Notes: generated by a model from the letters alone, not told the origin. DNA of 64,000 nt from Asterias amurensis (GCF_032118995.1 NC_092650.1:23756001-23820000); one strand, 5' to 3'; shown: positions 21,224-32,928, counted from the stretch's first letter. Translations and numbers: made by a program.

Positions 21224-21282
21224 TTGTTATGGCGCTTTTCACACCCAAAGGGCATCTCAAAGCACTTCCTTTTACCCCTGGT
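21224..21282 (-). repeat. SINE 3' fragment
   Basis: ATGGCGCTTTTCACACCCAA and CATCTCAAAGCACTT correspond to the 3' part of the SINE at 57401-57758 (GTGCTTTTTCACGCCCGAAC, GTCTCAAAGCGCTT). Confidence 0.45.
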
Positions 21283-21436
21283 ATTTGTGCACACTAAGGT
21301 AGTGCATACGTGAAATATACATTGTTACTATTTTAAACAGGTTTGCAATTTTTAAACTTTAATTTCTGCGAAGAAAATTGTAAAAACAACAAAAACTTTA
21401 TAAATTTGTTCGTTTGATCGTTTTGCTCATCAACAG

Positions 21437-21627
21437 TTGCACCTATACTCGAAGACGGCCATGCTATTGCCAATCCACCAGGTCAGTGTGTATATGATGT
21501 GTGGTGGCCCGATCGGCCAACAACCCCCTCTGGATTCTGAACAGCATGTCCCATCAAGGATCTGGCAGTGAGCACGAAGACATTGATCTGAGGAAGACAG
21601 GGTACCATGCAGGATTCCCAAGACAAG
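21437..21627 (+). CDS. ATXN1: ATXN1 leader exon with start codon
   Basis: The acceptor CTCATCAACAG precedes 21437 and the donor is CAAG|GTAAGT at 21628. An in-frame stop at 21495-21497 means ATG 21546 is the first usable start. It encodes M-S-H-Q-G-S-G-S-E-H and ends in phase 1 (F-P-R-Q-G), matching the phase of the next exon. The region 21437-21545 would be 5' UTR. Confidence 0.68.
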
Positions 21628-24600
21628 GTAAGTTAAAATACAAAGGTTGTGTGGGCTCTGACGACTATAAAGCTTTCACTTTCAGCTATTTTCCAAAGGT
21701 CATATTACCACAGTTACAGATGACTTGATCACATACATGTACCCAATCACCTGCTACACTGTAGTACAGCATTTCATTCATGCATTTATTCAGTAAAATT
21801 TATTTCAATGCTGTCACAAGACAATAATGCACATGTATGTCAAAATTACAATAATTGTGTGGGGTATGATGTTTTGTCAATATAATATGATCATTTTTGT
21901 AAAATTGATGTAAAGGCCAAAATGAATTTCCCACAGGGATAATAAAGTGAATTGAATTGAATGTTCTCTATCGTTTTGGGTCAAATCATCATTGAATTCA
22001 ATCCAATTCAAAAACGGTCTATTAAAGCATGTATCGCAGTAAAAAAACTGAAATGTTCACTTTCAACAAGTTGGAATATTTTGTTCAACTACTTTATTTG
22101 TACACTCACCAGCTACATGTAGGCTTGGTTTTTTGTTGTTATAATACCAGACTTTGTGGGTTTGAAATATATGTACATGAAGCTGTGGGTACTACAATAT
22201 ACATGTACACATATTAAACAGCTACCTGAGCGGAATGTTTTCAACAGAACTTTTCTGAACTCTTCTGAACTTTTCGTAATTATCGATTAAAAAATCAGGC
22301 CCCTACCTAAAGGTTTTTTGAAAAACTAAAAACACTTCTGCCGTTGAGAGCAGGCGTCAAAGGACAATGCCGCTGACGTCATTTGTGGGAGTTTGCTTTG
22401 TTATACATCCACGCTGCAACAAAGCGACTTTATCTACTTATGACGTTTTAAGAGTAATTACGTAACGGGGCTTTTTCGCAAATCTCGCTGAAAAGCTCTG
22501 GACAAGGGCATACAAACTGATTGTTTTTTTACACAATTGAAACCTATTTATAATCATATGACTCGATTTCCTTATTCATCGAAAACATTTTAAGTGGAAT
22601 TCAGCAAAGTTCACGACTTGACATTTTCGTTCAAGCAGGTCTTTAACATAGTTTCCATAATATTTTTCTGTGAAAATCTTTTTACAAACAATATGAAATG
22701 TTGATCCAGTCTTCCTTCTATTTGTTGTCTTTGCAAAATGACATCAAAGTTTATTTTATCTCTTTTTTTACACACCTACTGGTACAAGCAGTCACAAATA
22801 GACCCACATACAAACAAAGTGTACGTGTTGAAGCACAAAACTTGCAAAGCACAGACAAATCTTTCACAGTTGTACAGTTGACTACATGTACTTTTACATA
22901 TCATCTGCATTGGATGCCTTATTAATGGACTTTATCACTGTAGCTGTACTGATGACATCACAGTTTGTTGAACTACATTGCTTTTAGTGCTGTAACTGGG
23001 TACTGCATTTCAGACAATTTTCCAGCAATGCAACTACAAACTGTGATGTCAACTACATGTAAGGCCTTATTGAGCTCTAGTCAGACTAAAGACCATGTCA
23101 TCACATGAGGCAATTGACCTTGGCCCAATTTCATGGCTCTGTTTACCGCCGAATTCTGCGCTTACGATCACGATTCCCCGCTTAAGGGCAAGCGCCAAAG
23201 TTCTGCGCTAGCCTTGTAAGCGTAGAATGCCTAGTAACGTGGAGTACGCACGCGCAGAAGCCAAAATTCGCCGCTAACCCGTGAAATACGCTTGCCGTAA
23301 GAGAAAAATTTCCTGCTTTCGTAAGCGCCGATTCTGTGCTTGCGGTAAGCAGAGCCATGAAATTGGGCCCTGTAGGCAACCAGGTCTTGGCAATATCCAG
23401 TTTTCTCAAGACACAGTTGAGAAGAAGACTAACTCTTGTGCTGCCAAAGTCTTCATTTTTATACACAGTGTATAATGGTTGCCTCCAAGTTGTCTGGAAA
23501 TATTGCCCTGTGTGACATGGCCTTAGGCTTACAGTGTACAGATACCCCAAAACGGTATGTAACAGTGTTACCAAGAAGCTGGTGATCAAGCCTCAAAGTT
23601 GACTGTGTTTTCAGTTGGTGTTTTGGGGTGGTTTTGTTTTTGCACCTACCCAGATTTAACCTAGATTTACCCATCATTTTCAAAATTGAAAGCCACTTTA
23701 CAGTTTACCTAATGTTACCATTGTTTTTGAACATAAACAAGACGCTTACTTATTCATCAACTTACCCACTGTGGAAATTTATTTACCTCTAGAATCAACA
23801 CTTGTCATCTATAAGTGGGAAAGTGTTGCTGGTGGATGTGACTTGCAAGGGTCTAATACATGTACAAGTAGTTAATAAAAATTACACACATTGTTTTATT
23901 CATTTTCATATTTTACAGTTTGAAAGAAAGAATAGTGCATTTTAGAATGATTCCTAATTGTCGATCAACATTTTCTTGAACCCCTAGGTGTGCCACCACA
24001 GTATCAAGCAACAGACATAGTGCATCCAGCTACCTCAGAAACACCACATCATCCTTCAAGACCTCCAAACTTCCTCCAACCATGGAGACTCGAGCACCGT
24101 TCGGGCCAAGTCGTCTTGGAGAGAACCTACACTGCCACACCTGAGAGGAACCGGGATCCTTCAATGGGAAATAAGAGTGCCTCAAGTGTTAATTCAGACA
24201 AGGGACCAGCCCCGGTGGGGAACACCCATGCTGCAAAGGATAAGGATGAGAGGACAATAGTGGATACCAAAAGGGGATTGACGGAAGTAGCTAGAGGTAG
24301 TCATGATGGAGCAGAGAGTAGAGTGGCCAACGTTAGCCACCCTGTTGTCCTACCACACAGCAGCGACTGGCTTAGACATAATGTAAGCCACACTCAGACA
24401 CAGCCGCCTACATCCGTAGCTGTGCCTCTAGTCACGCCAGCTGCTCTAGCCGACATGGGTCATCTGTATAAACTACCCACCTCAGCAACACCAAGCCAAC
24501 CTAAGATTTATTCCTCTGGGATTTTTAATCCATTGTATACGTTGACCCCGACAACAGCACTTCAGTATTCATCATACGTCAGCCCGTCTACCGTCACGTA

Positions 24601-27001
24601 CAGCCCGTATATTAGCGGATATCCTGTTACCTACCCTGTGGTTGCGCAGGGCAGTGTTGGATCCGGCCCCTACACAACTGTGGAATCATATTCAGCTATG
24701 TTGGCTAGTATGGGAAGTCAAGTCCAACAGGCACAAGGTGCCCAAGTACCAATATCAACTTACTTACCCTCAGGGGTTATACCTCTACCCTATGGTTCGC
24801 AACTAACACATGGTATTACCAATTTAAGTTTGTTACCAAAAAGCAGTGGGCAGGACTCGGTACCTACTGTAGGATACCTTAATCAACAGCAGCTACAGAC
24901 AGCCCCTGGTGTTCTTCCAAGCGGACAAGTGTTTACGGGGATAGTACCTATAGGTGGTAGTTTACTTACCTTACCTCCTAGAACGGAGGCAGAGTCCAAC
25001 AGGCCTGAACCATCCCAGGAGAAAGAACAGGAACACAATCAAAGTGCCAATTTACGGATCGTAAAACGTGAAGAAGATGAACGAAATATGCAGCGAGAAC
25101 CAGAAGCCTTACCATTCCTCAGGCAGACTTATTCAATACAACCTGACAACCCTCAAAGTAGAAATACACCGAAAGCTCCACCTGTAGTGAGTGCCCCTAC
25201 AGTGGATTACAAAGACAGGCAGGCGTATCATGAAACGAGCAAACGTCACGAGTCCGTCATAATGACTGTCACAATACCAAGTGATAAATCACGGCAAACT
25301 GGAGCCAAAGATACAAATCCTGTCTACGCTTCAGGAGATCACCAACAGTGGAGTGGTGCGAGCTACAACCAACCAACTGACAATCAGGACGCAGTTTCTT
25401 ACCACCAATCTGCCCCGTCATCATCAGTCCAGCATTCTCCACAGGTCCGGTTCCAACTGAGCCCTTCCCCGCACGCCAGGCCCTCTTCGACTGTCTCCCA
25501 CATCCCCTCATCGGATAGCCAGGATGTCGAGTTAGTACCAATGCCCTCTGACCCCAGAACTTATTCAGTGGCAGTATCCGCTGACCATCACCCTGCACAG
25601 ACCCAAGAGGTCATGGTTCATACTTCTGCGTTAGAGCCAGATAGAACCCCAATGCATAACCTCATGGCAGCGCCACAGATCTCGGCTCCATCCTTCTCCA
25701 ACATACCATCGTACTTCACCCGTGGATCTGTTATTCAGCTTGCCAGCGGGGAGTTGAAGCGAGTTGAAGACATGAGAACTGAGGACTTTGTTCACAGCGC
25801 TGACATGTGTGGCGGACTTAAAATTGACTCCAGTACTGTGGTACGAATCAATGAACACGTGGATAATGGTGTAGCACTTATAAGCTTCTTGGTTGGTGAA
25901 CACAAGGCACAGGTAAACAAATCTCGTTACTGGATCTACCCTTTGTAAAGAAGCAGTGTTTATAAACTTTCACATTAACCATGGAGCTAGAAATAGATTT
26001 GGCCTAATCCTTTGTTTCCCACGACGATGCGATTGACAATCAAAAACCTGCCAACCCTGAAAAATTGCTTCGGTTTGACCGAATCAAGGTGAAGTCGTCC
26101 ATATTTTCTTTAAAGACCCTTGATGCACTTTATGAGACTGTTTGTTTATCGTTACTTTGTCTATTGACAGGTTTTTACTGTCACTAAAATATTCTCAAAA
26201 TTTTGTGGTCTGAATATTTCTGTGTTACAGGTATCCTTGGAAGCTCCAATGGAACATCCTTTCTTTGTTTTCGGTCAAGGCTGGTCAGCGGTGAAACCAG
26301 GACGCTCCCTCAAGAGTTATGACCTCGGCTGCCATAAACTGGCCGTCGGTGACGTGTGTGTATCGTTAACGGTTAAGGACAAGCATGGTAGATGGCCCCC
26401 TCAAACGCAGCAGCTAGAGGAGCCGTTGGTTCAGCATCAACCTCCACCTCAGCAAAAGCAGTCTCAAAAACAATCGCCACAACAAATTCCAGTGCAAGCC
26501 GTTTTTTCTGGTAGCTCAAAAGAAATACATGTATCACCCTCTTGGCTCTTGGAGCCTAAACGTCCTCGACTTGAACCAGTCCAGGAGGATAGTAGTGACT
26601 GGCGAGGCGGCACGGACCCCAGACCGGACATGACATGGCAGCATGAATCCCCTCGGCAGAATGAGTCTCTTCGACAGCGTGAGTCCCCTCAACAGCGCAG
26701 CCATCCTGAGCCCCCTCCATCCTCGTATACATTTGCGGTTCCTCCGCCTGTGAGCAGGAGTTTCATGCCAGCAGAACAGAACCCTGCTAAGTTCATGCAG
26801 GGAACTGATAGCAATGCAAATACTGTCTTGATACGGACTACAGACACCTTGGCCGGGGGGAAAGGGGACAGGCCAACCCCACGGTCAGACAAGCCTCTAC
26901 AGCCGCTCAAACGACGATGGTCTGACCCGATGCATATGGCACAGTTGGCTGCAGATCAAGAACGACACGCTAACACTACTAAAGCCACTGATCCTCATTA
27001 A
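21546..27001 (+). CDS. ATXN1: Ataxin-1 (ATXN1/ATXN1L family)
   Basis: Coding parts 21546-21627, 23988-25912 and 26231-27001 join in frame to 925 residues (human ataxin-1 is 815). Ataxin-1 is a nuclear RNA-binding co-repressor that works with Capicua. The AXH domain covers about 602-723: S-Y-F-T-R-G-S-V-I-Q-L, K-I-D-S-S-T-V-V, V-G-E-H-K-A-Q, then E-H-P-F-F-V-F-G-Q-G-W and V-G-D-V-C-V-S-L. An intron splits it after Q669. Further upstream, V-E-S-Y-S-A-M-L-A-S-M-G-S (259-271) matches the block just before the human polyglutamine tract. A Gln-rich stretch lies at about 724-755. The C-terminus has K-R-R-W-S (896-900), the equivalent of the human nuclear-localisation, UHM-ligand and 14-3-3 motif at S776. 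The protein ends 25 residues later without the S-L-I-P-Q-E-V-K segment shared by both vertebrate proteins. Both vertebrate paralogues probably derive from one such gene. Confidence 0.9.
21728..23120. other. ATXN1 intron, no gene seen
   Basis: Contains an imperfect inverted pair at about 22951-23054 (ATGACATCACAGTTTGTTGA and CAACTACAAACTGTGATGTC), probably another short element, plus AT-rich sequence. Frames of up to 75 aa are unremarkable. Confidence 0.4.
23121..23370. mobile_element. Family G inverted-repeat element (copy 2), in ATXN1 intron
   Basis: Ends are GGCCCAATTTCATGGCTCTG and GCAGAGCCATGAAATTGGGC. It contains CCGCTTAAGGGCAAGCGCC, the uninterrupted version of the site where the element at 3747-4136 landed in another copy. 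Confidence 0.78.
23988..25912 (+). CDS. ATXN1: ATXN1 large exon (N-terminal and first part of AXH domain)
   Basis: The acceptor CTTGAACCCCTAG precedes 23988 and the donor is GCACAG|GTAAAC at 25913. The open frame runs on to 25948 past the donor, but AXH homology switches to the next exon exactly after V-G-E-H-K-A-Q. The frame's first apparent start (GTG 23990) is not a start; it is valine 29. Confidence 0.88.
26231..27001 (+). CDS. ATXN1: ATXN1 last coding exon (rest of AXH, Gln-rich region, KRRWS motif)
   Basis: The acceptor TCTGTGTTACAG precedes 26231; TAA is at 26999-27001. It encodes V-S-L-E-A-P-M-E-H-P-F-F-V-F-G-Q-G-W, then Q/P-rich sequence with E-S-P-R-Q / E-S-L-R-Q / E-S-P-Q-Q repeats (about 26647-26697), then L-K-R-R-W-S-D-P near the end. 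Confidence 0.9.
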   Translation, partial: VSLEAPMEHPFFVFGQGWSAVKPGRSLKSYDLGCHKLAVGDVCVSLTVKDKHGRWPPQTQQLEEPLVQHQPPPQQKQSQKQSPQQIPVQAVFSGSSKEIHVSPSWLLEPKRPRLEPVQEDSSDWRGGTDPRPDMTWQHESPRQNESLRQRESPQQRSHPEPPPSSYTFAVPPPVSRSFMPAEQNPAKFMQGTDSNANTVLIRTTDTLAGGKGDRPTPRSDKPLQPLKRRWSDPMHMAQLAADQERHANTTKATDPH

Positions 27002-27216
27002 TGGTATGAAATGTTTTAAGGTTGCTTTGCAGCTTTTCAGTCTCATGCAGCTTGCTTTGTGTATATTAGGTTAATATTAAAATGTTGTTTTGATAGATCT
27101 TATCCCAGTTTCGTAGATTTGCTTACAGTTCATAAAAGTATACATTTTAAAGTATCGGCTTAGTGGTGGGATTCTTTGAGAGCAGAAATTATGTGACAAT
27201 TAAGCAGCATTCTTCC

Positions 27217-27640
27217 TTAAAGGATTCGGGTACTTTTTCAAAATGTCCACAGATTGACATTAAACTTACAGGGTTTAAAGATAATGATAGTGGAAAGCTT
27301 CCCTTCAAATATTACTTAATAGTGAGGTTCTCAAGTTTGTGAGAAATGAGTAAAACAAGTCACAAAATAATCAGCAAGACGAAAATTATTTTAGCATGTA
27401 AAATCCCATTTACCAGTATGATATTATACCATAATCGTAGCATAACTGGTTAATACGTTTTTACATGCTAAAACTGTGACCTAAATTATATGTTTTACTC
27501 ATTTCTCAAAAACTACAGCACCTCAGTAAGTAAAATTTCAAGGGAAGCTTTCTACTATCATAATCTTCAAACTGTGTAAGTTTAATGTAAATCTGTGGAC
27601 ATTGTGTTTTGTGTTAGGAAAAAGTACATAGACCCTTTAA
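27217..27640. mobile_element. Family E TTAA palindromic element
   Basis: TTAA-bounded (TTAAAGGATTCGGGTACTTT ... AAAGTACATAGACCCTTTAA). The halves are imperfect inverted copies: ACAGATTGACATTAAACTTA pairs with TAAGTTTAATGTAAATCTGT, and TAGCATGTAAAA pairs with TTTTACATGCTA. It may lie in the ATXN1 3' UTR. Confidence 0.7.
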
Positions 27641-27748
27641 TAGTTGTCTGCTGGCCAAATGCCAGTTGACACTTCTGAAGACCAGTTAGATTTCTGTCAA
27701 AGGCATCCGGCCTGCTTGTTCACAGGATTTTAAACTCAAGTCCTGTCT

Positions 27749-27976
27749 AATAGACCGTATTGAATATTACGCATGTGGCTCAAATATCTGACCTACAAGA
27801 TGGCGTCTGTGCGTGCGTGTGTGGGTGCATGTGCCGTATACTACGGCCCGTAGAAATCAAACCGGGAATGTTGCGTGCTGCGTGCTTCGATGATGTACGC
27901 GTTTGGATGCGCATACGGTTTGCACTACAAGATGGCGACTTTTCAAAGCAAAAAGGGGTTATCAATACGGTCTATT
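27749..27976. mobile_element. Inverted-repeat element, AATAGACCGTATTGA ends
   Basis: 228 bp with 15-bp perfect inverted ends (AATAGACCGTATTGA / TCAATACGGTCTATT). ACAAGATGGCG occurs twice inside in direct orientation. Related AATAGACC ends occur at 40941. Confidence 0.65.
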
Positions 27977-28030
27977 GATGGTGGTTAATTAAATTATTGA
28001 CCAGTGAAAAAAATGACAGTCTAGTGAAAT

Positions 28031-28190
28031 GCCAATTTTCAAAGGGCAAGGGCACCAGCATTTTCTCCGTGGTAAAGGGCACCGCTTAGAGGAAATTTTT
28101 GTATTTTTAATGGGGCACCAAGGTAATGACCAAAGGCAATGGAGGCAATCTTCCTTTGACCCTGTGAAGAACATGTCTAAGGCTGGCGTA
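28031..28190 (-). mobile_element. Family J repeat (copy 3), truncated
   Basis: Opposite orientation to the copy at 10441: AAAGGGCAAGGGCACC, then GGGGCACCAAGGTAATGACC and GGCAATGGAGGCAAT. Confidence 0.6.
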
Positions 28191-28199
28191 TTACTCATA

Positions 28200-30639
28200 A
28201 TTCAAAGTACATGTCTGAAGGTGCAGTCCCATTTTTGATTTAGCTTACGATATTATACCTCTCAGAGCCTCTTACCATCTTGGGTTTGTTTAGAATACAT
28301 GTAGTTATCAATCAGCTTTTGCCTAAGCTGTAAATTTAATACTTTGATAGCTGCAGAACGACAGTAGCAATGGTGCATGAACTGTGTATAGGAAATACAA
28401 CACATGTCATCAAGTTTTGAGAAACACTCCATTGTAATGATGCTGTTTTGATTAAAATTCCTTGAAACAGATCTATGGGAATTGTTTATGAGGAAATGGC
28501 AAAAGAACAGCCTTGTATTGTTTTATAGGCTTTTATAGACAAAAATTAGTCTTCTAAAACAGTACCATCCAAAGTTCTCAACATTTTAGAGGTTGTACAG
28601 ATAGTTCCCAGTGCAGCAATTTGTTGGTGATGCAAAAGTTTGAGTTCTGTTGCCAATAGTCTTTGCCGATATTGAGCTTTTGGCATGGCAGATGTCAACC
28701 TACATGAACACCTGCAATTTTTGTATAGTCCTAAATCTATCAAATTCATATGCTTCAGTGGTTCAATACATTTTGTTAAAGCATTTAAGGAATTACTGAG
28801 GTAAAATGAAAAAGAAAAATCACCAAATTGTTCAGATAATATATAAAATACAGTTACCAAAGTACTTTTTAGGCAAGGTATAAATATTGAGTTTTAGATT
28901 TTTTTGTTATCGTTTTAAACTTACCTGTGAAAATTTCATTTCAAAATTGGTCAGGTGTTTGAGATAGTTTAAAATCTGGTTAGAAACCGAAATTGCAATA
29001 CCCAATTTTAGAAAGATATTTTGTGCAGATATTTTGAAATCCCTCTCTCTAAAATCGCCTTACTTTGGACGGAAATGTCTCAAAATGTTATAGATTTTTA
29101 ACAGCTGCAGTGCTTTTTAAAGTGTTTTGGTCATTAATTTTTGGAGTAATAACCATAGATATAGGCCTACCCTCCCTTTAACAGTAGTTTACATAATTGG
29201 ACAGGAATGACATGAAGCCAATTTGCCCATAATCAAGAAAATGTCGAGCACACTCCAGGTGTATTGTGAAGTGAACAGTGCTGTGGCTATGTGTATGCAG
29301 TTAATCATGGCTGTGTGTATTACATACAGTGCATTAAATGTTCGAGCCTTGGGTCATATCAACAGCACCAGATGTTACCAACAGTAGTAGTAGTACATGT
29401 ATTTATAGCAGGCATTTGCATTGACTAGGCAGGCACCAACATAAACATGTTTGCCAGGGCCTAATTTCATGCCAGTTCTTGTTACGATTATGGAGGCTTC
29501 CTCCATATACATGTATCGTGGAATTCTGCGCTTATGGCTTACGGTTCCCTGTATAATAGCGTATTATACATCTAGGAGCTGTAAGCGTAAAAGTTGCTCT
29601 CAATAGAGCCATGACCTTGGGCCCATAGACCTTTCTGTAACGTCGCAGCTCAAGTTTTTACCGACCAAGGTTAGAAAACTATGGAAGCCTAACCCATGAG
29701 TGCAAATGAAAAACAGATCACCACATTTTGTGATAATGCAAGCAATCATGGGGGGATTTTTTTAATTTTGTAGACAGCTTTCAGAAATGTTGAGTTTGGT
29801 CACATCATTTGCTTGCAAGATTGAATGTGACAATTGGCCAACCATGGCAACCAGCATGGTTTGTTTATCAACAATGAAACGGTCTATAGACCTGATTGTG
29901 CATAAAATATTGCCTTACCATTTCTGCTAAGCAAATATATCCAGGTAACAAGTCACAGATGGCAATGTCATTTTGATTGGTAACCTAAGCATTATTTTGT
30001 TTTGCTTAGCTTAGTTTTGTGCATTTCTATGAAATTAGGCCCAAGTTCGAGTTACTTAGTAAGCTGCTCTAGCAAATTGTGCTTAGCATAAATTAGTTGG
30101 AAACTGACCTGAAACATTTTACTGCATAGGAGGATGTTTAAAACAATCGTTTCCAAAGGTAATACACATCGCCACCATTTTCACAAAGAGCCACCCACAA
30201 TATGTTAAAAGGACAATTTATTGATTTAAATCTGGAGGGACCTACATGTAACATTGTACACCTCAATTCTCAATTATTGCATTTTACATTTCCACGGATA
30301 GCAGCAATGCCCAAAACTACATGTAAAATAATACACTGCAACAGAAGAGTGTAACGTATGTCAAATCATATTTCAGGTCACTAAGAGCCGCGTTTGTCAG
30401 TTTCTGATGTAAAACTCATTATTCAGATGCTTTGGGCGTATAATTAAGTGGGTCATCTTACTTTTTGTTGTTTCATAAAGAGATACGTGTATCTTTGACT
30501 ATGTGTAATTAAATCACAATTAGACAACAATTAAAAGGGAAATTAGGTAGTCAATGGTTAAAACTTTTTTTTAAGACTCATATGAGAGGTCTTAAACTGC
30601 AAGCCTTGGCTCTAGTAGGCCTATTGCATGTTTTTAGTT
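28200..30639. other. No gene recognised; possible ATXN1 3' UTR
   Basis: AT-rich, no convincing frame and no AATAAA in a good context that I noticed. Diverged repeat pieces include a GGGCCTAATTTCATG...ATGACCTTGGGCCC pair (about 29457-29622) and a CTAAGCAAA...TGCTTAGC class relic (about 29930-30045). How far the ATXN1 transcript extends past 27001 is not decidable by eye. Confidence 0.35.
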
Positions 30640-31025
30640 TTAAAGACAGTGGACACTATTGGTTATTGTCAAAGACTAGCCTTCACAGTTGATGTATCTC
30701 AACATATGCATAAAAAAACAAACCTGTGAAAATTTGAGCTCAACCAGTCATCGAAGTTGCGAGATAAAAGTGAAAGAAAAATAACCCTTGTCACACGAAG
30801 TTGTGTGCGTTTAGATGGTTGATTTCGAGACCTCAAGTTCTAAATCTGATGTCTCGAAATCAAATTCGTGGAAAATTACTTCTTTCTTGAAAACTAAGGC
30901 ACTTCAGAGGGAGTCGTTTCTCATGATGTTTTATACCATCAACCTCTCCCCGTTACTCGTCACCAAGAAAGGTTTTATGCCAAAAATTATTTTGTGTAAT
31001 TACCAATAGTGTCCACTGCCTTTAA
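30640..31025 (+). mobile_element. Family A TTAA element (copy 2)
   Basis: Complete: TTAAAGACAGTGGACACTAT to AGTGTCCACTGCCTTTAA, with the central GAGACCTCAAGTTC palindrome. Confidence 0.8.
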
Positions 31026-31377
31026 GCTAAGCACAGTATAAAATGTAAATCTCAATTGGCCTTTTGACATAAATGGCTCTTTGTGTAAACATGTTTAATT
31101 GTAGGACCATAGGTGTACATGAACAACTCTGTCATATTGGCTCTATCTTTGTGTTCATCAAACCACTAATAAGCACAATGTGCTGATTGTTTAATTAGCT
31201 AATTGCAAACAAATGTAGCCCTACGTGTAGCTTCATCAGCCAAAATTAGCTGTTTTTTTTAGTTGGTCCCTGGGCCCTTAGTGGCTGTGTACAGCTGTAA
31301 CTTGATATGTTTTGTGCAAAGTACAACCTGTACTTCAGTACTTGTGTGGATGTAGAAATTTAGGTCAGTGAGGCTTG

Positions 31378-31517
31378 GAGGTCATTGTGTCAAATGCCTT
31401 GCTTTTTAGCCTTGGTGCCCCATCAAAAGTCTCCAATAGACTTTTAAAGATGTTCTGATAGAAGTGCCCTTTGTGAACTGAAAATGGCCTTGCCCTTTGA
31501 AATATAGAAATCCAGAC
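31378..31517 (+). mobile_element. Family J repeat (copy 4), truncated
   Basis: AGCCTTGGTGCCCCATC, AGAAGTGCCCTTTGTGAACT and ATGGCCTTGCCCTTTG match the interior of the 10441-10614 copy class; it ends with CCAGACCTGAGG. Confidence 0.55.
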
Positions 31518-31652
31518 CTGAGGTTAGATGTGTGGAGGTTGTTCTATGTGCACAACTGCACAATATATGTTCTTCTACAGACCTTGTACATTGAATTTGT
31601 TCTTGTGTGGGCAAGGTCATTTATTTGTTGTAATTATTTGTAATGGAACATT

Positions 31653-32043
31653 TTAAAGGCAGTGGACACGATTGGTAATTACTCATAATAATTGTTAGCA
31701 TAAAACCTTTCTTGGTGACGAGTAATGGGGAGAGGTTGATGGTATAAAACATTGTGAGAAACGGCTTCTCAACATTATGCATAAAATAACAAACCTGTGA
31801 AAATTTGAGCTCAATCGGTCATCGAACTTGCGAGATCATAATGAAAGAAAAAAACACCCTTGTCACACGAAGTTCTGTGCGTTTAGATGGTTGATTTTGA
31901 GACCACAAGTTCTAAATCTGAGGTCTCGAAATCAAATTCGTCGAAAATTACTTCTTTCTCGAAAACTACATGTATGGCACTTCAGATACACCAACTGTGA
32001 AGGCTAGTCTTTGACAATTGCCAATAGTGTCCACTGCCTTTAA
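31653..32043. mobile_element. Family A TTAA element (copy 3), internally rearranged
   Basis: Both termini are normal, but the order inside is not. It starts with the end found in - copies (ACTCATAATAATTGTTAGCA, GGGGAGAGGTTGATGG), then jumps at about 31765 to the + copy sequence (TTATGCATAAAATAACAAAC), and finishes with the other arm's GATACACCAACTGTGAAGGC. It looks recombined between oppositely oriented copies. Confidence 0.7.
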
Positions 32044-32928
32044 GGGGCACTTGGGCAAACACCAACCTGATCCATGTAAGAAAATTGGTTGAAACAAAGT
32101 GAACAAGGGATACATACAACTGTACCTGATTTTGTAGATTAAAAAGATTTCACTGATAGTTTGATTTGCTTTTTAAAAAAAAAGGAATAATATTGAAACG
32201 TTGAGTTGAAACCAACGGTTCTTTTTCAGAACTGCCCCAACTCATTAGAGATAGTCATAACATGGTGTTACCGCAAACCTTTCCTTGTAGTATTGACTTA
32301 AGTTTTGGTGTGCACATAGTACAAATTTGTCTTAAAGTAAGAAAGGAAAAAAAAATCTAAAGTAATTTTGTTCCCCCTACCTACCAGCCGTCGTTTTTTT
32401 CCAGCATGTTACAGGGGAAAAAAATTGTTTTTAGCCTTACAGTCCCCTTTATGTCCTCACTCTGCTTTTAATGAGTAATGATAATTGTTTGCAATTCCCG
32501 AGAAAAGGTATGAAAAGGTTTTCTTCAAATTTTGCCCTGTCAGTTATAAGATCATTTTTGCATGTAAGGCACACTTTACCTTCTGGTTACTTCCTGATCA
32601 TGTGTGGTAAACAATCTGGTCTCAGAAACAAAGATCACTCCCCTTTACCCTTTGACATGGCAAGTATAATTTATAAATGGGTGTCATTTCCTACTAACTG
32701 TAAATTTTGTAGTGCACGTATGCAGCTCTGTTTTAATGAGTCTTTTTAAAATTGGATTGAGGCTTTTTATGTCATCTGGCGTGCGTTTGCTAATGTCATA
32801 AAAATGCTTGCTATTAATACGTGTGTGCGAATGATATGACCTCTAATTGAACTGGATAGACTTGTAAAGGGTTGTGTAGTTAAGTGTTCAGGAAGAATGA
32901 TTTTATCCTTTACTAGCCATTGATGGTA
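32044..32928. other. No gene recognised
   Basis: AT-rich intergenic sequence; a 92-aa frame at 32471-32749 has no recognisable domain or splice context. Confidence 0.4.

Noticed and set aside
25269..25903. - strand ORFs of 109 and 90 aa over ATXN1
   Set aside because: Antisense shadows of the conserved ataxin-1 frame.
23990..25948. A single-exon 652-aa protein starting at 23990 and ending in W-I-Y-P-L
   Set aside because: The apparent start is GTG just inside a spliced exon, and the last 11 residues come from reading past the donor at 25913; AXH homology continues in the next exon.
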